DNA of 64,000 nt. It comes from Lycorma delicatula. Its lineage: Eukaryota > Arthropoda > Insecta > Hemiptera > Fulgoridae. Shown here one piece after another: positions 1 through 11,340 of this stretch (positions are counted from its first letter, which is position 1; each line of letters opens with the position of its first letter). Location of the stretch: NCBI RefSeq assembly GCF_047948215.1, contig NC_134455.1:351321991-351385990 (forward strand), given 5' to 3'. The translations under genes and the position numbers were made by a program. Below the pieces are notes generated by a model. The model made no database searches, was not told where the DNA came from, and saw only the letters and a list, made by a program, of their open reading frames with translations.

Positions 1-944
1 ATTAGTTTATTTTAATTAATTAAATTTATGTTATTTGCTGAAAAATATTAAATGATTTGTTAAACATTTCCCAAACAACAGAAAATAGGATATTTTATAA
101 ATGTGCCTGAACATTGTATACAAGACTCTTAAACATCTTAGTATAATTAGACTCCCTAGTTCGCAAAGTATTAATGTAGTAGTAACTTAATGTCTTGACC
201 TAAATGATCATTTATGCCCTGATTTTAAAAAAGTTGCTTAGGTTAGAAGTTGTATGTTTGAACTACATAAACAGTCAGGTGTGCCCAGCGACCTGGATAC
301 AGTTATGTTATATACATATTTATAAAATAAAACGACTTATGTGGTATTGTTTGATACAGTATTATGAGTTGATTCCACAGATTTTAATATCTAGTCAACT
401 GATTAGGCCTATCTATTGTTTTTGTTTACCTTGTTCTTCCCCCTTACTTTGCCTTAAGATTATTATTTCTTAGATTTTAGAACATTACTTCATTATTATT
501 ATTTTTTTAATGTTAACATATACTATCTAATCTAACCTTAAAATATTATATGTACTCCTTACAAATTTTTGCCGTTCGTTTATCGAAAACGTTATTACTG
601 TGATTATTTTATTGAAGTTTATTAATTAAAAACATACATTCTAAGCACTTATTTTCATTTTACCTTTGGTAGAAGCATTCTGGTGTGATATTTTTTAATT
701 GTTCATGTAGTTAATTCATTGAGCTAATTTAGTTTAAATTGCAGTACATGTTTATTTTTAGTAAAATATTTATATGGCTGTTGCATTTTATTAAATTTAA
801 AATACAGCATGGGGAATTTACAAATTTTAGACGTGCCTGGAATCTGAATTGGAAAACAGTTTTTTTTTTTGGTTATTGTAATCTTTGTAATTATTTTGTT
901 TTACTAACGTGTACTTTGCAATATATTCATCACGTCAACAATAA
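1..944. other. AT-rich non-coding DNA, CpG-poor
   Basis: No coding signal. The two short open frames (204-473 and 739-969) show low-complexity translations, no family motif and no splice-framed structure, so they are chance frames in AT-rich DNA. CpG dinucleotides are very rare. It is inferred to lie upstream of the short-isoform tropomyosin promoter, possibly inside an intron of a longer transcript. Confidence 0.6.
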
Positions 945-1162
945 GCAACCCACTCCAGACTCAGAATGAATTCCTGAGACGTGTGGTTAATTGAACCCCC
1001 AACCACCAAAGTACACTGGTATCCACTGCCTAGTATTCAAATCTATATAAAAACAACTATTTTGTACTAGGATTTGAGTCTCAGAATGTTCAACTTTGAA
1101 AATCAGCTATTTAACAACTTATTTACAATAATGAGTTGATCGCTAGATCAGCTTGGTGGGCT
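945..1162 (-). repeat. SINE-B copy, old, tail missing
   Basis: Read on the minus strand this starts with the family head (AGCCCACCAAGCTGATC, matching ACCCACCGGGTTGGTCTAG elsewhere), then a decayed B-box-like stretch, then the family core in which TAGTATTCAAATC, CTGGTATCC, CAACCACCAAAG and GTGGTTAATTGAA are all recognisable. The same core is found at 25740-25900, 35190-35290 and 39115-39260. This copy has lost most CpGs that the copies at 25.7 and 35.1 kb keep, which suggests age and deamination. The common 3' tail is not recognisable. Confidence 0.8.
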
Positions 1163-3261
1163 AATAATAATTTGTTACTATAATTATCTTTTAAAAGGGG
1201 GTTTGTTGTAGTCTGAATAATTTCTTTTAACTATTACTGTTAACATTTGTTTACTTTTATAAAAAAAAAATTGTTAAATATATTAAATTTATTAATTAAA
1301 AAAGATTAGTCTTAGCTTAGTTATGATAAAGTTGGAACTTGTTTATATTCTAGTTTACTAATACTTAAGGTAGTTTTTTTTATCACTTATTTTTTCAAGG
1401 AAGGTGAAAGTGAAATAATAGGTAGAAAATATTACATGCTGCTGGCTGCCGAGAATTGAATTTGATATTTACTGTTCCACAAGCCAGGATGCTAACAGTA
1501 ACGGTAACTGGATGGCAGTCACTTATGACTAATTAATGTTCCCCAATAATTAGCATACACTGTTAACTAATATTTGGAATTCAAATCTAAGTATAATTAA
1601 TGATATTTTAACTTATTTTGTACAAGATTACAAACCAGATGTTTTAACTCCTTATGGTAAATGGCTAATTTTTATAATCAGATTTTTTCTGGTTGTAATT
1701 TTTAAAATTAATTGAAATCACAGCATTTCTGATTTGTGGATTACTTTGATACATAAATAATAATCAGAATGAGACCCGTGTTTAGCTACACGTTTTTTCA
1801 TAATTTCCATGATGTACTCTATATATCAGTTGTGACAGCATGCGTAACTTATTAAACTATGGAAGTAATGTAATAGTATCTTGAAAACAAGTCATAAAGT
1901 ATTTAATAAATTTAAAGGGGGTTGGTTGTATGTATTCTTTGCATGCTGTTCAATAGATTATTCATCACTTTCCCTCTCCAAAGTGTTTGTACATTAAATG
2001 TTAAAATGATACATGCGTATTGATTGGTGTTTAGAAGATACAGTTTTTAATTTAGTCTCTTTTGGTTTATATTATTTTATTTTTGTTGAAGTTATTTAAA
2101 TTTCTATAATTTTTTTATGTATTTATCAGAGATGTTACTTGGTCAATTTCTTGGTTTGTCATCACTGTGTGGTTTGTGATGTTAACAATTAATTATATAG
2201 TACATATCAATAGTTACACTTGCACACTTATAGACAAAGTAATCTATAAAACATGTATCTGAATTAAATCAAATCTACTGCTATTTTAATTATTTCCCAG
2301 TATCCATTTAGTTTTATGTTTTGATGTTCCAGGTTTTATCGTTCTAAAAATTCCTGTCTCTATCACAGGCTTCCTCCTGATGTCTGCCAATAACATAAAA
2401 TCCCCTTGCAACATTATGAACACTGTACAGGTTAAGTTTGGTGGTGGGGCTGCCTCTAAAAAATTGCAGGTTTTCATTCATGTCTGTCTCCTGTACGTTT
2501 TTGGTTCTCTCTGTTGGGAATTTCTTCCTCCCCTCTCATTGAAACTGTTGACCAATTTTCACCTGTAGCCCCACAAAAAAACCCTATACCAGATGCTGTC
2601 ATCTAGAATCAGATGAATACAGGTTTTTTTTAATGAGGTTGCTACTTCTTTCCTTCCACTCTTCACCATTCATTGATAGATAAGATCAGCTTGCAGTGCA
2701 TTTATGTGTTTTAAAAATACACTTTAAAACAGATAATACATAACATAGTTTTTATACAGAATTTTGCAGAGGAATGAGAAATTCACAAAAGAACTTTAAT
2801 GAATTAAAGAATAATTTTAAAAATTCATTTTTTGATGCATTGAGTCAGATAGTGTGTACATGCTTTTAATTTGTCGGTACCCAAGTGTTCGTTTGATTGG
2901 ACCAAACACATTGGATAATGTATTGCAAAGTTATTATATTTAGGCTGCTTTTTCTTGTTGACAGATCCTTTTAAAAAATTTAGAATAAAAAAAAAAAATT
3001 ATCAGTTCAAACATAGACAAAGGAGACTACTTGACTGTACCACTAAAATTTGAAGTATTGCTGAAGTTTAGCTTATTGTTTAGAGTGTACAGTGCCCAGT
3101 TAAGTGACAAACGACTTTTATCTTTTGTAAAATCATATGTTTGCTATACACTGTTGATATTTTATAGTAATGCTTTAGAATAATTGTTTTAATTGTTTCA
3201 CACATTCAACAAAGATTTAAATTACTGAAATTTTTAGGGAAAATGTTAGCCTTACATTATA
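1163..3261. other. Non-coding, no gene seen
   Basis: AT-rich, CpG-poor. A patch at about 2290-2590 is less AT-rich and could be a worn-out transposon, but neither strand gives a recognisable protein. Homopolymer runs occur at 1260-1270 and 2988-2998. Nothing else can be supported. Confidence 0.5.
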
Positions 3262-4415
3262 CAGGTGTATAAAAAAGAATATTGGAGTTTTAAAACTGTT
3301 TAAATTTAACTTTGCCTTAGAATAACGAATCACAAATAAAATGAAAGAGTAATTTTTGCAGTTTTCCCTACAAGTGTTCCATATGGGCACCTTTCATTAT
3401 GCAGCACACATCCAACCGATAGGAGAGTTCATCCCATACTTTAACTACCGTGTGTGGAGTTATAGACGCGACAGCTACTTTAATCCTGTCTCAAATTGGG
3501 TAGGTCAGTAGGTAGCACAGGTAATATGTAAGATCCTTTATAAAACCCCAAAGGAAAAAAATCACTTGAGGTCAGATTGGGTGACGTTGTGGCCACCGCA
3601 AGCATGCTCTGTCATCAGGTCAGAGAAAACAGTGAAGAATAATTAAATGTTTTAGAAAGAACTTGATTATTAGGAGTCTATTTTGCATTGTAAGAGTTCA
3701 TGGGGATGTTTTCCCCATGATGACTGTATCTCCAGATATGGACATTAACTTTTCCACTAAGATGAAATGTTCATTCATCACTGAACACAATATGATGAAG
3801 AAAGTATCCTCTTATTATTACAATAAAAATAATAAAAGTATAGTATACAAGAAATTACAATATGATCTTCATGGTACAACATTTCAGTCATGATGTCGGC
3901 AGGCATAACAGTAGGCTTCAAAGTCTGTAACAGCACTAAACGATACAATGCATTTGTAAGCATTTCTTTAAAACATTCCACACCGGCATTGTTAGCTCAT
4001 CTTAATAGATTTTTAGGATTACAAAAGAATTACTCCATGATATATTCAACATTTTTTCAGACAACCTTAATCACCTTGTACTCTTTCTTTTACAGAGATG
4101 TATGGTTTCAAACCAATTATGCCATTGATGAATATTGGCATTCAGAGGATCACAATTAAACTTTCTACAGATAACATGTTGAACTGTAACTACAGATTCA
4201 CTTTTAGCAATGTGTAAAATAGAAGACTTTCTGGTGAGAAGTACCAGCTTTCCTGAGTTAGCCCTTTGCTAGTGGCGAAGTCAAGTGGATAGGTCACTCA
4301 TGCACATAATTAAAACTGCCCTTTATGCTCTTTGATTCTATTCTTAAACTGTACGTCTGATCCAGGAGATTTTATAACAAATTTAAACCTCAATATTCTT
4401 TTTTTGTACACCTGG
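3262..4415 (-). mobile_element. Tc1/mariner-superfamily element with TIRs, degraded
   Basis: The two ends are inverted copies of each other. The left end reads CAGGTGTATAAAAAAGAATA from 3262. The right end, read on the minus strand from about 4415, gives CCAGGTGTACAAAAAAAGAA, and the match continues for about 30 bases through ATTGAGGTTTAAA. TA dinucleotides sit immediately outside (3260-3261 and 4416-4417), as expected for TA target-site duplication in this superfamily. The element is about 1.15 kb and carries one broken transposase on the minus strand. The family is inferred to be the DDE transposase group common in insect genomes whose third catalytic region reads SPDLTP-DFFLWG. Confidence 0.8.
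3371..4250 (-). pseudogene. Tc1/mariner-type transposase remnant
   Basis: Reading the minus strand from about 4215 downwards across frame changes gives the parts of a DDE transposase in order. First comes an N-terminal HTH region with KSESVVTVQHVICRKFNCDP (4215-4155). Next is a second HTH with WNVLKK and LYRLVLLQTLKPT (about 4000-3910). Then comes the catalytic block HHIVFSDE followed by TFHLSGKVNVHIW (about 3795-3730). The C-terminal block contains FFLWGFIKDL and, near 3385, a YRLDVC-type ending with GAHMEHL. The stretch between the SDE block and the WP-SP-L block is far too short, so the middle catalytic region is deleted, and an AT-rich insertion lies near 3805-3885. Stops and frameshifts make it non-functional. 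Family membership is from motif recognition only, but the order of motifs is unambiguous. Confidence 0.75.
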
Positions 4416-5362
4416 TATTTATTTAATAGCTGTTACAATATTACATGTGGTCTGTAACAGATGCCTGTTTAAATTTTAGCTTAAGGTTTCAAAAAAAAAG
4501 TTGCTTTATAACTTAATTACTTTATCTTTGATTTATATACATAAACTAGTTATAAATAATGATAAATATGCCTGCAAACTGTTTACTTAATTACAGGGAA
4601 ATCTTCATCATATCTTTCAGATAATTATTTACAATTAGGGACTGAATCACCTCCGCTTGTGATAAAATTTGTAATATACCTTATTTAGGACCTAAGTTAT
4701 TTACTGTAATTGAATCTTTATCAGGAACTCCTTTCAACTAAGTTATGTTTCTTATATGTTATACAGTATTCTCATCAAATAGTAATTCAACATTGCATAA
4801 GTGTAAAATACCTTATTTCAAAATTAAATAATTTGGTTATTGTTAATTAAATTAAGAATGAGCTAAGGCTCACTTAAGTTAAGCTAGTGGTTTTAGGTTA
4901 ATTTAAATGGAGTGTACAGTATTTAATGGACTAAATAACTTCGTTTAAGTTAAATTTAAGTGAATTTAGTTAGGTTAGGTAACTATTAATTCTGTATACT
5001 GAATTTCATGAGATATCAACATAACCTAATCAAACATAAGCTAATTAATGCTCGCTTTGCTGGCTAATCTCATCTAATAACGAAATAATGTCTGTTATTT
5101 TGGGTTAGGATTGTCATAATCCATATTTTTTATATAATAAAATGATCACTTCTTTTCAATCCTCTTTAAGATGCTGTACCACACTACTGCCCTTTCATTT
5201 AAAATTGTTGATTTGTTCTAATGATGGCTTGAGGTGTATTAGTATTTTTTTAAAATATAGATTTTTTTCAAGATTTATGCATTTACTAATATTATATTAA
5301 TTTTTCTGTGTTTAACTGTTGAAAAGTGATTTGAGATTTCCATACCTTACCTGTATGTATGT
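4416..5362. other. Non-coding, no gene seen
   Basis: Very AT-rich with several TTAAGTTAA/TTTAAGTGAA-like short repeats between about 4850 and 4980. No recognisable protein or RNA feature. Confidence 0.5.
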
Positions 5363-6423
5363 GTAAACCCCAAAGTACCGGTAAATCTTATGTTTTACCA
5401 GTAAATTCTAACATTTACCAAGTGACTTGGTAAAAGTTCGAAAAAATCTTGAAAACACATTTATTTTGGACTTTTACCAAATAGTTTTGGTCATTATTGA
5501 CATTTACCATAGATTGTTGGTAAAAGTTAACAATTCTGTAATGAAATCGCTCAAAAGTTACTTAAAAATTAACTCAAATTTATCTCTCCTAAATAAATGT
5601 TACAATGAATCAATTGTATGACATGGATTCTATGGAATCAAAGTTGCTGAAGGCAAAATCAACCTTTAAACACATTGTCCAAGTATATGAGACCCAGGTA
5701 AATTTTGAAGACTAAAATCAATGTATAAAGTGAAGAATAAATATGAAATAATGATTTTGAAAGAGTAAATCCTTTTCAAAGGATAAAGCCTGTAGAATAC
5801 AATTACCATTAAGAATAATCGATTATCTTTTTTGTGTAAAAATTATTCTTAATAATATTAAATAAAATTCAATCACATTTTCTTAGCAGCATGTTTTTTT
5901 TAATCATGGTGTTTTGTAAAAGGAAAGATGAATTTTACGATAAAAAGAAAACTGGAAGGCTATATTTTAAAAAATCAGAATTTTTAGTTATATTTAAGTT
6001 TTAGAATGGTTTGAACGAACAAAATGACTGAATTTAATGACAAACGTTCAGTTGGGATTCAAAACTTTTTTCCCGCAGCAAAAATTGAAAATAAATTGTG
6101 TTAAAAAACAATCCGGGTGTTAGACCCAAACTGTGTATTTAAGAGTTAAAATGATTAATTTTAATGCAATTTTTGAACTGAAATCCTGAAATTGAGAAGA
6201 GCATTTTTAAATTCAGGCTCTTTCCTATTTAGAAGTGATTTCGTAACAGAATTGTCAACTTTTACCAAAAGAATATGGTAATTGTCAACAATGACCAAAA
6301 CGATTTGGTAAAAGTATGAATTAAATGTGCTTTCAAGGTTTTTTGGAACTTTTACCAAGTAACTTAGTAAACGTTAGAATTTACCGGTAAAACGTAAGAT
6401 TTACCGGTATTTGGGGTTTTACC

Positions 6424-6424
<1 letters not shown>
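5363..6424. mobile_element. Long-TIR (foldback/MITE-like) DNA element
   Basis: The first ~195 bases (5363-5560) and the last ~200 (6225-6424) are inverted copies. The outer end is GTAAACCCCAAAGTACCGGT on the left and, read inwards on the minus strand, GTAAAACCCCAAATACCGGT on the right. Identity continues inward through TAAATCTTA-GTTTTACC-GTAAATTCTAAC, the stretch around TTTTGGTCATT, and on to AACAATTCTGT. The arms are studded with GGTAAA/TTTACC hexamers in alternating orientation. The 650-base centre is AT-rich with no transposase. A non-autonomous DNA transposon is the best reading. The exact target-site duplication could not be fixed because the right flank is a TA microsatellite. Confidence 0.8.

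Positions 6425-6426
<2 letters not shown>

Positions 6427-6456
<30 letters not shown>
6427..6456. repeat. (TA)n microsatellite
   Basis: Uninterrupted AT dinucleotides followed by GTGTGT, directly abutting the right end of the long-TIR element. Confidence 0.95.
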
Positions 6457-6462
<6 letters not shown>

Positions 6463-7439
6463 AATAAGATTTGTACAACAGCTATGTCAATATGAACAAA
6501 TTATTAATTTCATTTATAAGTTTTATTACGTTTTATATTACGCTTTATTTATTTTATATTACGTTTCATATGGTAAATTTTCAAACTTAATTAGAAATTA
6601 CACGATTAATGTGAAGTAGCTTGTTCAGATTATTTTCTATCTTGGAATAGAAAGAAATTTATTATCAGCCATGTAAATAATCTTATTTTCTTTAATAATG
6701 TCATTTATAATGTTTATAAATATCTATTTATTATAATTGATACATTATCAGTTATTACATAGCTGCCATTCTTCCTAGTTTTATGAAAATTGTACTTGTT
6801 AATTTTTTTTATTCTTTGAAAACCATGTTTCTACTACTTCTATAAATCAATTTTTTCACTTAAGATCCTTCACCAGTGTAAAATTTTATTTGCCTTAGAA
6901 ACAGCAGAATTTTAGTTTAAAACAAAATTAAAATTTTCTATATTATCTGTTCAGTTACTGTGCTTGTTTAGTGTTTTGGCCTTTTTTAAATTTTTTTACC
7001 CAAGTTCTCCAGAAGGTCGAAAAAAGAAATTGAACAGTACTGTATTTTTAAGTACAAAAGTTTTTTCAGATATAACTCCTGAAAAAATATAATAATAAAA
7101 TTTTAAGTGTTTCTTTCTTTTTTTGCACGATATCTTTAAAACTGTAAAGAAAATCACTGACCATTACTAGTTTTCTGTAGCTTTTTTTTAATGAAAAAAG
7201 AAAATGAGGGAAAGGAGAGCTCCCTCCATTAAATAATTTAGGAATACCAAATAAATTAATTATAAAATTGAAAAATTAAAAAATATCTAATTTTTATATA
7301 TTGCTTATTCAGTTTTCCCAAGTCCCAAATCACAAAAATGCATAAATATCATTTGTATTATGAAAAAATAGTATATATTTCACAGTAAAAACTAACAAAA
7401 AAAAATTATTCTGGTCGATACATGATAGTACATTGTATA
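6457..7439. other. Non-coding, no gene seen
   Basis: AT-rich, poly-A and poly-T runs, very few CpGs. No feature recognised. Confidence 0.5.
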
Positions 7440-7560
7440 GAGTACATCAGGAATTGGGAGATATGCTGTTCCATGGATAACAATTGGAACTGCCCTAGCA
7501 TTTGGCTGGATGGATCAAGGGAAACCTTTATCAGAGCAGCATTAAAAAATGCAAATCAGT
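7440..7560 (-). repeat. Family G repeat fragment (LINE-associated)
   Basis: Contains CCATGGATAA, GCCCTAGCATTTG, ATCAAGGGAAA and ATCAGAGCAGCATTA in the same order and spacing as 11970-12100, and the first half of this order as at 58425-58505. The copy at 44431-44550 carries it in the opposite orientation (GCTGACCTGATCAAGG, CAAATGCTGGGGCAG). The 58-kb copy lies next to a reverse transcriptase remnant on the same strand, so the family is probably the 3' part of a non-LTR retrotransposon. Confidence 0.7.
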
Positions 7561-8028
7561 CATGAAATAAAAAAATAGATGTGATTAAATTGTATATTAA
7601 TTATTTAAAATATAAAAAACATTAAATAATACTAAGGTAAAATGCATGAAGACGCTAAATATAAAAAATAAATCACAATTCAAAATGTGTTATTGAAAAT
7701 TATTTGAGCATATATTTATACAGGCGATCAGAGGTACAGAACAAATTCAGGTATATTGAGGGGTAGATTTTAAACAATGGTGGACCTTAATAAGGCCCTT
7801 TATCATTAGCCAGAGTATTGTGTTGATTTGTACAAAAACATAAATGACTTCTTTTTAGAAAAAATTCACATTAATAAATATAAACGATAAATAATAATTT
7901 TAATTTTCTAAGTATCGATCTACTTTATTCATAATTATAGTTACCTAACAATAATCTGATAATACATTTTGTCAATTGTTGTGAACATCAGTGAATATAT
8001 TTCACTGGATTTACAGCAACATTATCAC
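7561..8028. other. Non-coding, no gene seen
   Basis: AT-rich. The part to about 7690 may still belong to the family G copy, since AAGACGCTAAATATAA resembles AAGAAACTAAATATAA at 12165. The remainder is featureless. Confidence 0.45.
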
Positions 8029-8432
8029 TCATGATGGTGATTTTTCCACAGAACAAGTAACACAAGGACACCCTGAGGGTTTAATGTTCACAACCAAGCC
8101 AGTTCTCTCAAATTTAGCGATCAGTTTCATCACAGTCAACTTATTCGGTGCATTACGTTGACCAAACATTCTGTGGAGTTTGCAAACAGTCTGTGCACAA
8201 CATTCACCACATCTGTAATAAGTTTTCACTATGACAACATGCTGTTCCATCATAAAGCACTCCATTCCTATCCATACAGAAAACAGATGAAAATAACATG
8301 CTATTCGGTGCTCCGTGACTATTAATCACAAAGACAACAGATGAAAATTGTGTAATGTTCAGTGTTGCCAACTTACTAGAACAGAAATGGCGGGCATTTA
8401 TAAAGTTGTGTTCTTTAAGGGACACCTATAGA
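8029..8432 (-). pseudogene. 5' end of a Tc1/mariner-superfamily transposon (HTH domain)
   Basis: On the minus strand the piece starts near 8432 with AGGTGTCCCTTAAAGAACAC, which looks like a terminal repeat of the GGGTGTCCC type. After about 165 bases of leader, an ATG at 8263-8265 opens a 78-codon frame. Its first ~60 residues read like the N-terminal helix-turn-helix domain of insect transposases in this superfamily: EQHVVIVKTYYRCGE, then FGQRNAPNKLTVMKLI, then KFERTGLVVNIKPSG. The usual continuation (a second HTH and the DDE domain) is absent, and the sequence becomes unrelated AT-rich DNA after about 8029. This is a 3'-truncated fossil. It belongs to the same superfamily as the element at 3262-4415, but the terminal repeat differs, so it is a different family. 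Confidence 0.75.
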
Positions 8433-9580
8433 TAGATGATATTTTTTTGCCGAAGAACTGCTATATCTGAAACTAAGAGTATTTCCTGTTAAGAGTTCTG
8501 CTTATTCATATTAGGAAAAAAGCATTAAATGCCTTTGAATTTTAAGTCTACATATATACATTGTTAACTTGAAATAAAATGTTATTTCAAAAATCACTTT
8601 TACCAACTCTATACGATATGAATTTATACAACTCTTGTCCGTAAATATCACAGATTATCTTAGCAACTTGAGTTGCATTCTTCCCTTTTATTGTAATAAA
8701 GTTTTGAAATATATCGTATTCCTTTTTTATTTTGATTCATTTTCAAGATGAAATAACATTTAAGTAAGTAAACAAATATAATCGTAAACTTTATAAAAAT
8801 ACTCATTATATGTCACACCCTTGAAAAGAATGCAAGAGTTGACAGATTTGATTAACATTACCAGAATTATGCACTGTAGAGTCATCTACCACGAAAATAT
8901 GAAGAAATGTTTTCCTCAACACCAATATTATAGTAATGCAAACTTAACAAAATTAATTGCCTAAATATATTATTAAACTATAATTTACACCAAAAGCAGA
9001 TTATTTAAGTCTTTCTTCAATGTGTCAGTATGAATATATATTGACTGATATTTAAATTTAAGTAGAAGTGCTGGACATTTGCAACATATCAGTATCTCTC
9101 CGTAAGTGATATTTTAAATTTAGAAATTTGTATATTATAGCTGTTAGTAATTTTTGTGTTAAATTAAAGTTATGAGTAGAAAAAATCCCATAATTCAATA
9201 TTTTTATATGTATAAATAGTATCAGCGATTTTTCATACAGTGAATGAAAATTAAGTACACCAAATTCTTTGTAATAGATGTTAGTTGTGTTAGATACTAA
9301 TTTGATTGCAATATATTATTGTAGTTAAACAATTTAAATTTATTAAATCAAGTGGGAGGCATAAGAAATATTACTACCAAGATAATATTACTGTAGCTAA
9401 TTTTAGACTGCAATAATGCATAATAAATCAAATACAAAATGCATTCAAATAAACCTCTTAATGTACAAAAATTATTGAAAATTTGATATATATTATATTT
9501 AATAAACTAATCATATATATAATATATATATCTAATGTTATATAATAGGCTAATTAATATGAACATTAGATCTTAATTAT
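8433..9580. other. Non-coding, no gene seen
   Basis: AT-rich and CpG-poor, with AT-repeat patches near 9484-9530. No recognisable protein, RNA or repeat family. Confidence 0.5.
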
Positions 9581-9946
9581 CTACACAAAATTAAACCTAC
9601 AGGTAAAATGCAAATCATTTGAATATTCGGTTTCTGTACAATCTTTACAACATGGTACAATTGTTTTGCGTTTAGAATAATGAATATTTATAGTTACTTG
9701 TAATCGAATATTTTCTTTGCTAAAGTGAATAACTCTGACTGTGTTAAGTTGTTGGCTAATCAATTGTTTTTTTGATACAGTTAGTCCTTTGTTAGCATTA
9801 TGATTATCATCATTGATGGTATGATTGTATTCCCTTAAAAAAACAGTGGCAGTATCAGCCACATAACAATAGATACTATTCTTTATTCCAATTACCATGT
9901 TTAACTTAGAAAAACTGTTAATAAGAAATAATATTAGTTTAAACAT
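9581..9946 (-). CDS. Unassigned 121-codon open frame, probably fortuitous
   Basis: One of the longest stop-free minus-strand frames in the window. The translation has a hydrophobic start (FKLILFLINSF) that could mimic a signal peptide, and a cysteine cluster near the end (CCKDCTE). It matches no family I recognise. Codon use follows the local AT richness, there is no convincing splice or promoter context, and no similar frame occurs nearby. It is recorded because of its length and the CCxxC cluster. My expectation is that it is not a gene. Confidence 0.12.
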   Translation of the reverse strand: MFKLILFLINSFSKLNMVIGIKNSIYCYVADTATVFLREYNHTINDDNHNANKGLTVSKKQLISQQLNTVRVIHFSKENIRLQVTINIHYSKRKTIVPCCKDCTETEYSNDLHFTCRFNFV

Positions 9947-11216
9947 TTAAGAATTTTAATCTTAAACATTGTTGAAGAAATTTTTATTTGTATTAAAGAA
10001 TCTGTGATGATATATTTTAAATTGTTCTATAATTTTTTTATTATATTAAATGTTGAGATTGTATCTTCATTTTGTACCGTACGTGTCTGAGCTTTGCTTA
10101 TCATAATTTTGTCGAACTGTTTCATGGAACAACGTGGCTTCATGGAACAATTCAACTGATGTTTGGCAGTGCAGTTTTCTAAGATCATTTAACCATGACA
10201 TTTCTTCCTGATAGTCTTTTGCATTCAATTTTATCCTGAATTATGAGATATAGAATCCAGTACATCCAGAATTCTTTTTATTTTCATATGTGCAGAATAA
10301 TTCAAATCTTGCTTTCAACATATCTCACATCTTTATTCTTTTGAGAAGATTTTCATTCATTATGATCTTAAATCAGGTGTGAAATATATAATCTCTTAAA
10401 CTTGGCTGTAAAATGTATGAAAAACAATAGGAATACTGTTATAAAATCATGAATGTCTCAGGTTTATTTTTATTTAATGTAGCAGCATTTTTTAGGGCTT
10501 ATAATATACTGTAAACCCATTTACTGCTCAAAGCCTTTGCTATTTACTATAAACATTTGCTTGAAACACATCAAGAGCAGTTAGTCTTGATATGTTTCAA
10601 GCAAAGGTTGTTCCTGAGATATTGCTGTTTTAAGAGATTGGCTGTGACATTTTTTTAATGTGTGTAATTTTCGTCCGCTGCAAGTCCCCATTGTCTGGTA
10701 TTCACGTTACCACTGGTGCGTTACAGGAAACCCATATTTTGTAAGCTTTCACCTCTTCTAATGCTATCTGTCAGTCATTGATAGAAGTATTTGTGAATTT
10801 TATGTTCAAGTGGTGCGGTACCTGGTGCCCAAGTCTGGTATACAATTTAATCCTTCTAATGTTACATTTTAATCTTAAGAATTACTCGCTATGATATAAA
10901 GAAATAAATGTAGGATAAATGAAAAATATACCTGAGCACAAAAGGCAAAGCAAGCGGAGAAATGAGACACCTCATCATAAATACTCATAATGGACTTTTA
11001 TGCAACTGCAACCAACATGTTAATGTTACTTTTCTGACCAAGTAGTGCAGGCCATATCCCCCAGAAATGTTAAAAAATTGTATTTTTTTGTTGTTACTAG
11101 TACAGGTGGAGTTAGACTTTACTTTTGGCAAGGGGTTATGTAAATTAGATAATGAATTTATGTGGCGATATCATCAAGAAAAAAAAAAGTTATATTCATA
11201 ATAATATCATTCCTGA
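9947..11216. other. Non-coding with one strong hairpin
   Basis: AT-rich sequence. The only structure that stands out is the inverted repeat at 10556-10605 (separate entry). Confidence 0.5.
10556..10605. repeat. 21-bp inverted repeat, 8-base loop
   Basis: The left arm 10556-10576 (TTTGCTTGAAACACATCAAG then A) pairs with the right arm 10585-10605 (T then CTTGATATGTTTCAAGCAAA) with a single mismatch. The loop is GCAGTTAG. The arm length and short loop are unusual for chance. It could be a foldback scar of a small transposon or a hairpin RNA precursor. Nothing else identifies it. Confidence 0.85.
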
Positions 11217-11340
11217 CTTCTTAGTTGAAGTGGTAGCAGCTCTGCTTTTCATCTGGAAGGTTCTGAGTTCAAATTCCAGTTAGGGTTGGCATCTTTTTAT
11301 AGACCGCAAAATTCATCTTTCATAAGCAACTATAAACTGT
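11217..11340 (+). repeat. SINE with tRNA-like head, third tail type
   Basis: Starts with an A-box-like TAGTTGAAGTGG and a B-box-like GAGTTCAAATTCC at tRNA spacing. Between them, CTTTTCATCTGGAAGGTTCT parallels CTTTCATCCAGAGGTCC in the SINE-A copies at 25.6 and 49.1 kb. The 3' part (TTGGCATCTTTTTA, GCAAAATTCATC) is only loosely like the SINE-A body, and no shared tail follows. It is an old or divergent relative of SINE-A. Confidence 0.55.

Noticed and set aside
5427..6358. Two similar 64-65 residue proteins, one on each strand (5427-5621 + and 6161-6358 -)
   Set aside because: They are mirror images because they lie in the inverted arms of the long-TIR element. There is no protein family, and both diverge outside the arms.
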